From the NCBI GenBank assembly GCA_944386385.1, contig CALXAV010000012.1:1-55970 (forward strand): a DNA stretch of 55,970 bases, given 5' to 3'. The position numbers and the translations under genes were made by a program. The stretch comes from an uncultured Clostridia bacterium. GTDB lineage: Bacteria > Bacillota > Clostridia > TANB77 > CAG-508. The notes beneath the pieces are model-generated. The model did not search any database. It had not been told where the DNA came from and saw nothing but the letters and a program-made list of their open reading frames with translations. Positions 55,001 through 55,970 of this stretch are shown here, in pieces (positions within the stretch are counted from its first letter, which is position 1; each line of letters starts with the position of its first letter).

Positions 55001-55379
55001 CTGAATTAGAGTCATAACTGTAATCTTCTTCTACATTACTAGTTTGTCCGTTTGTAACTTTAGTTCCTTCACTAATTACCTTAACATCATATGGATACTT
55101 TCCATCAATCTGATTCAAATTAACATTTATTTCAGAATTTCTAATGGCTGTATATTCATCTCCATATTCAATTCCAGTTCTAATACTGTATTGTACTAAA
55201 GTACCTTGTTCTCCATTAGCTAATTGATAATTTATATATTTATCAATATTGCCTTCAAGGATACCTTTTTCCTCATTGTCTGCTCCAAAACTTGTTTTAG
55301 TAAAAAACTTACTCATAACTAATGCTAAAATTAGCAAAATAGTTACTGTAAATATTCTTCCTAAGTTACTTTTTTTCAT
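46026..55379 (-). CDS. Giant multidomain surface protein (two surface proteins fused in frame)
   Basis: This is a 3117-residue exported adhesin-like protein. Signal peptide: about 1-33. Part A: unknown beta-rich region; DUF11-like domains (~610-750, 880-1030, 1200-1355); Asp/Asn/Pro linker (~1045-1075); SdrD B-like domain (~1076-1180); membrane helix (~1360-1385, GGIIYISIAIIGIIAFGIIA) and basic loop. Part B: a second signal-peptide-like helix ending VFAAEA (~1390-1415); a Cys/His cluster (~1429-1480, CPICG); SpaA/Cna-B-like domains (~1680-1880); a ricin-B lectin domain (~1914-2058, QQW repeats); two more SdrD B-like domains (from ~2081 and ~2592); a beta-rich stalk; and a C-terminal membrane helix with KKKVL. 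The tail motif TGPTGEDRNY before that helix is sortase-signal-like but not LPXTG. A strong GGGGGAG site precedes the ATG. Ligands are unknown. Confidence 0.88.
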   Translation of the reverse strand: MKKSNLGRIFTVTILLILALVMSKFFTKTSFGADNEEKGILEGNIDKYINYQLANGEQGTLVQYSIRTGIEYGDEYTAIRNSEINVNLNQIDGKYPYDVKVISEGTKVTNGQTSNVEEDYSYDSNSGNLVIRTNNENEDGEPIYNTKPEDTDRDKFVVVAYYDTYSQEKPERTISIEVNYKANLFTDDNREVSCEGFLTQNVTDDFGDLTSVDTTRSEIYNGYIKSNIINGTTYDTEYTENNEIMISKKEAHQKINITEENAFVNSGDIYYKSTKILKEDFLDLLGENGKIEIFDGNNNLVATLDNNNGFNENGEALVVYPEDVNNITIKTSDIINEGFLHIENVKKIKSDVLNIDDKDINTKLSIIGINEKEVEVESEIQTRNISGLNSEPTTEKQIVEEESYRTEKDNTIEVKDATTNVSLNVDNTNWTNEKQNEVTFDVYLNSNSKQYNLFKNPSIRIDLPSEVEKVILDDTQLVYANGLTLENLEVQTNEDGSLSIVGNLKGSQTQYSENNLGLITNLKIQAKVILKKDIQSTNGKINLYYTNEGIFGNKEEGNIEKDITIEDFQEIQSTTNTTEGGIISNNDSNLIDTIAEEVEKSVRTQIMAATQEEIDGLNVYIQPVRGDTELKNDDVVYEGEYIKYNVKIVNTTEEDINNVRIVGTIPDGTTYGELNADYYSYGGVYEYTFDENLTEKEINVGTLAAGQSVDEFYEVRIDDLEESVTEKSIESNVKVFIDSTEVTDYSLTNLVNKTTVKAFLEAHMDSVVDKWYYTVQLENPENEEVTIKFQSSDDFDYELTIINGRILDESEVEYNEDDNTVSITTTETGIIDIQGYIDTSKLEEEQGSNELEVISNVTINTANNTFKTNENRVILTGDSASIVMTSDNEGEEVNYGDEITYNITVTNTGRPNSSFELYNNIVVDVTDYLPENVQPVSATYQYYPVINEDTMELADELTEETIDISSAQYDENGNKLPDIDLRFLIPYQKSITISIKVTAGFVYEETEIENSATVEGDRITTKSSNVISHTIVPYNTNGGYGPSEPTNPDDPDNPNNPDDPDNPDNPDNPSDATYSISGISWNDINGDGNRQNDENLISGLQVMLVDMADSGNVKASTTTNNGRYTFSNIEQGNYIVVFRYNTETYSITQYKASGVPESSNSDATAQTITLNGDRVNVGVTDQITLNQAIDNLDIGLIEKGAYNLKLDKYIYEVSVETGSGTKSYSYDNTKLGRVEIRAKEIEGAIVTAKYRIVITNEGTVPATVGEIIDYVPDGMEFSASNNMSWTSVSNNNVVNRSLANQSIQPGESKEVVLVLTKTMSSESTGNFINRAEIGNNGEVEEQNTSDNSSQAELIISVSTGGIIYISIAIIGIIAFGIIAFIIIRNKKLRNSIFRKISLFLILFMTVVSLGGGVFAAEAPETAYFKNIRGCNWVTRGGYVPHGTTDWTFSNLQCPICGSWGTHAAHGDAPEGTVCTGHLYQSWTFAGGPEDEGGVCIDSSADARYFGDRTLVGAYEEGKVDMSGFNSDFTLTLNKLNDNIGIKQIDDNYILGPFQVESSYNGTYTYEVYDKVGNQLTGYASCDENGNDMMVTGTSTFYLRMPVAQMEGGVSRVKITISQTEKGEYVEGYKAYAIYYAPEADGYVQQRVRTKNLYEFITHREEKEITKEASVEWTNFNASLDILKVDKDNKDKRVNIQGTLVKDDGTYSQSFTTTNGEYHFDNLAPGRYILTETATNDYGYEEEINQTLEIYTYSGMEQLIVMTNEKHTGILQIVKRDSNNNNTPLENVGFKLRDSNGQYVIGVGEDGQALSEASGTIYLGSMRTTTDINSATEFKTDSNGQIEIYNIRTGTYTVTEVSVGDNNYGYDIDDDYIEWDNGQTSGNGKDAIIEVTRQRSYDTERESSIIYDDQKTIPDGTYEIEIGANSNYVVEVTGAYTYNSSNVAIYQRNSSLAQQWYVRYLGGGYYRIVNLASNKVLDVQNGHVITQNYSNVQVYFVNNQTNQQWKITSTGDGYYNLYPRSNENFTLDVNGATTTNVYNTQNVQTFEINGSVAQKFKFNNLAELSNASENTLTFSNKRKYIKLSGKVWEDMTSGKTDSRDYRYNATGNDEPNPDKLVANVTVRLKDRNGNYVQFREVENGPLVTETLTSSNEEDYGTYEMVDVLIDELQNYYIEFSYNGMSYTSVPIVDADLTREADPANRVEAYNGTRAIENTNERTEFNNNYSTITHQGVTDSVGEALDENGQKTYDLNYDENVDADRTSKLNYGPNSVYGYDGQNFPINNTEEQYIITSNTRDAFLSVNQGYTGYLSDIKSPDEIRASGLTEITEINLGLQEREQPDLAIVQDVYTAEIGLNGYNHTYYYDQRTVNTEEFGDGFEEDFGVGVRFENKYGSATYRRTVYSSDIVYNMQEGNEGKLEIYVTYKVRIRNESTNLYSTANEIVNYYDNRYDVDSVYIQDENTSNYVALNYTEDTRYNNNGFKKVTIETNQNIRHQAEKVVYIRYKLQNDAVNSILNGRVTLDSVSEITSYSTYSDENYSVHYGGVDRDSRPGSTIPENKNNNNDDANLETYEDDTDKAPSFILEVSGSEGRVIRGTVWEDNAIQELLDRTGNLENGLLKERKGDGIYVNGENVVSQVKVELLECDDSGNPIGVAATYKKDDVSGNDVEEPETAVANTDSDGNYEISGIIPGKYVIRYTYGDQSIIVKSDGSQENLNPEKYKSTIYRGGDKEAAENMNDYWYRSETSGETNVSRWSDAVDTAGIREDGSRIEDIIEYRTRQSESGTYIEDKTYNYGTSIEEDSPDLQAIESNTRLFDIKMDYDVNLDNISRYGEQLKFVFDNIDLGIIRRPIQNIDVRKEIVYVQVKLSNGQVVAEGDPREGNIEHLRFLPDGNVHVELDSELLQGATLTIRYEIVVDNSDAEIDYNDRDYYIYGEAQNRNSWKLATISSIFDYLSNGLMYDNNNPDNTSNWQQISSTEYTDLFNQGLLSEDALKAIKEYNQILQTSAFDDMRPGEGERRVPLVVSRLLSNNEEDLIFENDIEVNEVINRRMEHDGEYTTPGDYVPSETGRETGYDDDYIYLTVTGPTGEDRNYIPYIILGVSSFIILATGIVFIKKKVL
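52160..52250 (-). repeat. Asp/Asn/Pro-rich coding repeat in the giant protein
   Basis: Tandem 9-nt units encode repeats of (D/N)NP and DDP (PDDPDNPNNPDDPDNP and onward). They form a flexible linker before the SdrD B-like domain. Such units can vary in number by slippage. Confidence 0.75.
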
Positions 55380-55416
55380 GACACTTCTCCCCCATAGCTA
55401 TAATATTCTTATATTA

Positions 55417-55445
55417 ATATTACAAGTTTTTTTTATCGAATTCAA
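55417..55445 (-). promoter_or_regulatory. Candidate promoter of the giant surface protein gene
   Basis: TTGAAT (55440-55445), 17 nt, TAATAT (55417-55422), about 40 bp before the start codon. Confidence 0.5.
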
Positions 55446-55613
55446 CGTATATTTTTTCCTACTATGGTAAAATAAGCAAAAACCTTCTAGGGATACTCAT
55501 TAAGAAGCTAATTGTTAAAATCTTTTTACATTTTTATTACATTTTCAGACATTTTTTTGTAAAAATGTCCAAAGTGCTTATTTGCGTAAACATTTCAAGT
55601 TTTTAACAGAAAA

Positions 55614-55645
55614 AAGGAGAAGAACTTACTTAAGTTTCTTCTCCT
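55614..55645 (-). terminator. Terminator of the partial surface-protein gene
   Basis: The stem AGGAGAAGAACT pairs with AGTTTCTTCTCCT (one bulged base) and is followed by six T on the minus strand, 13 bp past the stop. Confidence 0.75.
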
Positions 55646-55658
55646 AATTTATTTTAAG

Positions 55659-55970
55659 TTATTTATTTCCTAAAGCTCTTCTTTTTATTAAGAATATTCC
55701 TACTCCTAATATTACTAACACTGCTACTCCAATTGTAATTGGTAATATGAATGCTCTATTTTCACCAGTTGCTGGTGTTACGATAACTGTTTCTGCTGTA
55801 TCGTCATCTGTTTCTGTTTTTCCTGTACCTGGAATATAATTTCCTGGTGTTTCTTCTGGTTCAGAACCTCCTGTTTTATCTAATTTATTAATCTCTGTTT
55901 CATTATCTATTGAAATATCATCAGATGTTGTTAATATCTTAGATACTATTAAGTCTACACTTGCTGTTTG
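55659..55970 (-). CDS. C-terminal end of a second surface protein (partial, paralogue of the giant protein)
   Basis: Only the last 103 codons are in the window; the 5' part lies beyond 55970. The segment aligns with the tail of the giant protein: VDLIVSKILTTSDDISIDNETEIN corresponds to VPLVVSRLLSNNEEDLIFENDIEVNE there. PGNYIPGTGK matches PGDYVPSETG. VTPATGENRAF matches VTGPTGEDRNY, and a membrane helix (ILPITIGVAVLVILGVGIFLI) with KRRALGNK ends it. It is therefore a tandem paralogue anchored the same way. PATGE resembles a sortase signal with the leading Leu replaced. Confidence 0.85.
   Translation of the reverse strand, partial: QTASVDLIVSKILTTSDDISIDNETEINKLDKTGGSEPEETPGNYIPGTGKTETDDDTAETVIVTPATGENRAFILPITIGVAVLVILGVGIFLIKRRALGNK

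Overview
The window is about 56 kb of very AT-rich DNA, and nearly every gene lies on the minus strand. Gene content points to a low-GC, endospore-forming member of the Clostridia, probably of the uncultured gut type. Supporting this are a SpoIIE phosphatase and a small Spo0E-like regulator, Firmicute-style operons (lysC-dapA-dapB, rplI-dnaB, tilS-ftsH, a ymfF/ymfH-like M16 pair), gdpP, strong AGGAGG ribosome binding sites, frequent TTG starts, and surface proteins with a clostridial pilin-like N-terminus. The taxonomic placement is inference from gene content and composition. No rRNA, tRNA or CRISPR array was found.

Reading left to right: a lysine-biosynthesis operon (lysC-dapA-dapB, 0.1-3.1 kb); a Spo0E-like small gene (3.3 kb); an AAA/DUF4143 ATPase preceded by two copies of a 38-bp palindrome; two M16 peptidases; rpsU; dnaJ-like and nrdG; tilS and ftsH; an Rpn/PD-(D/E)XK gene; rplI-dnaB; gdpP with an extracytoplasmic FGE-sulfatase-like protein; rpoB-rpoC (19.2-26.7 kb) behind a leader of about 365 nt; a second DUF4143 ATPase next to a possible IS605-type end; a repair/housekeeping operon (two Nudix, exonuclease III, AI-2E transporter); an Rpn gene with a partial tandem duplicate; a 3D/G5 cell-wall protein; lemA-htpX on the plus strand; a LamG pilin-like surface protein divergent from a small XRE regulator across two tandem palindromic operators; tsaC/sua5; a small membrane protein; acpS-tatD; an unknown tail-anchored protein with a WG-repeat protein; spoIIE; and finally a 3117-residue surface protein followed by the tail of a paralogue that runs off the window.

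How the genes fit together: most of the window is housekeeping (transcription, replication, proteolysis, lysine/diaminopimelate supply, c-di-AMP turnover). Sporulation genes and an envelope layer are interleaved with it. The envelope layer comprises the 3D hydrolase, WG protein, pilin-like LamG and FGE proteins, and the giant adhesin-like proteins. The least ordinary items are: (i) the giant protein, which reads as two complete surface proteins fused in frame, with an internal membrane anchor followed by an internal signal peptide; (ii) the XRE/LamG divergent pair with duplicated operators; (iii) repeated intergenic signals (38-bp palindromes, a 29/30-identical 30-bp repeat containing a Spo0A-box-like site near both Rpn loci, a duplicated terminator, and hairpins with a shared GGGACGGG-type loop).
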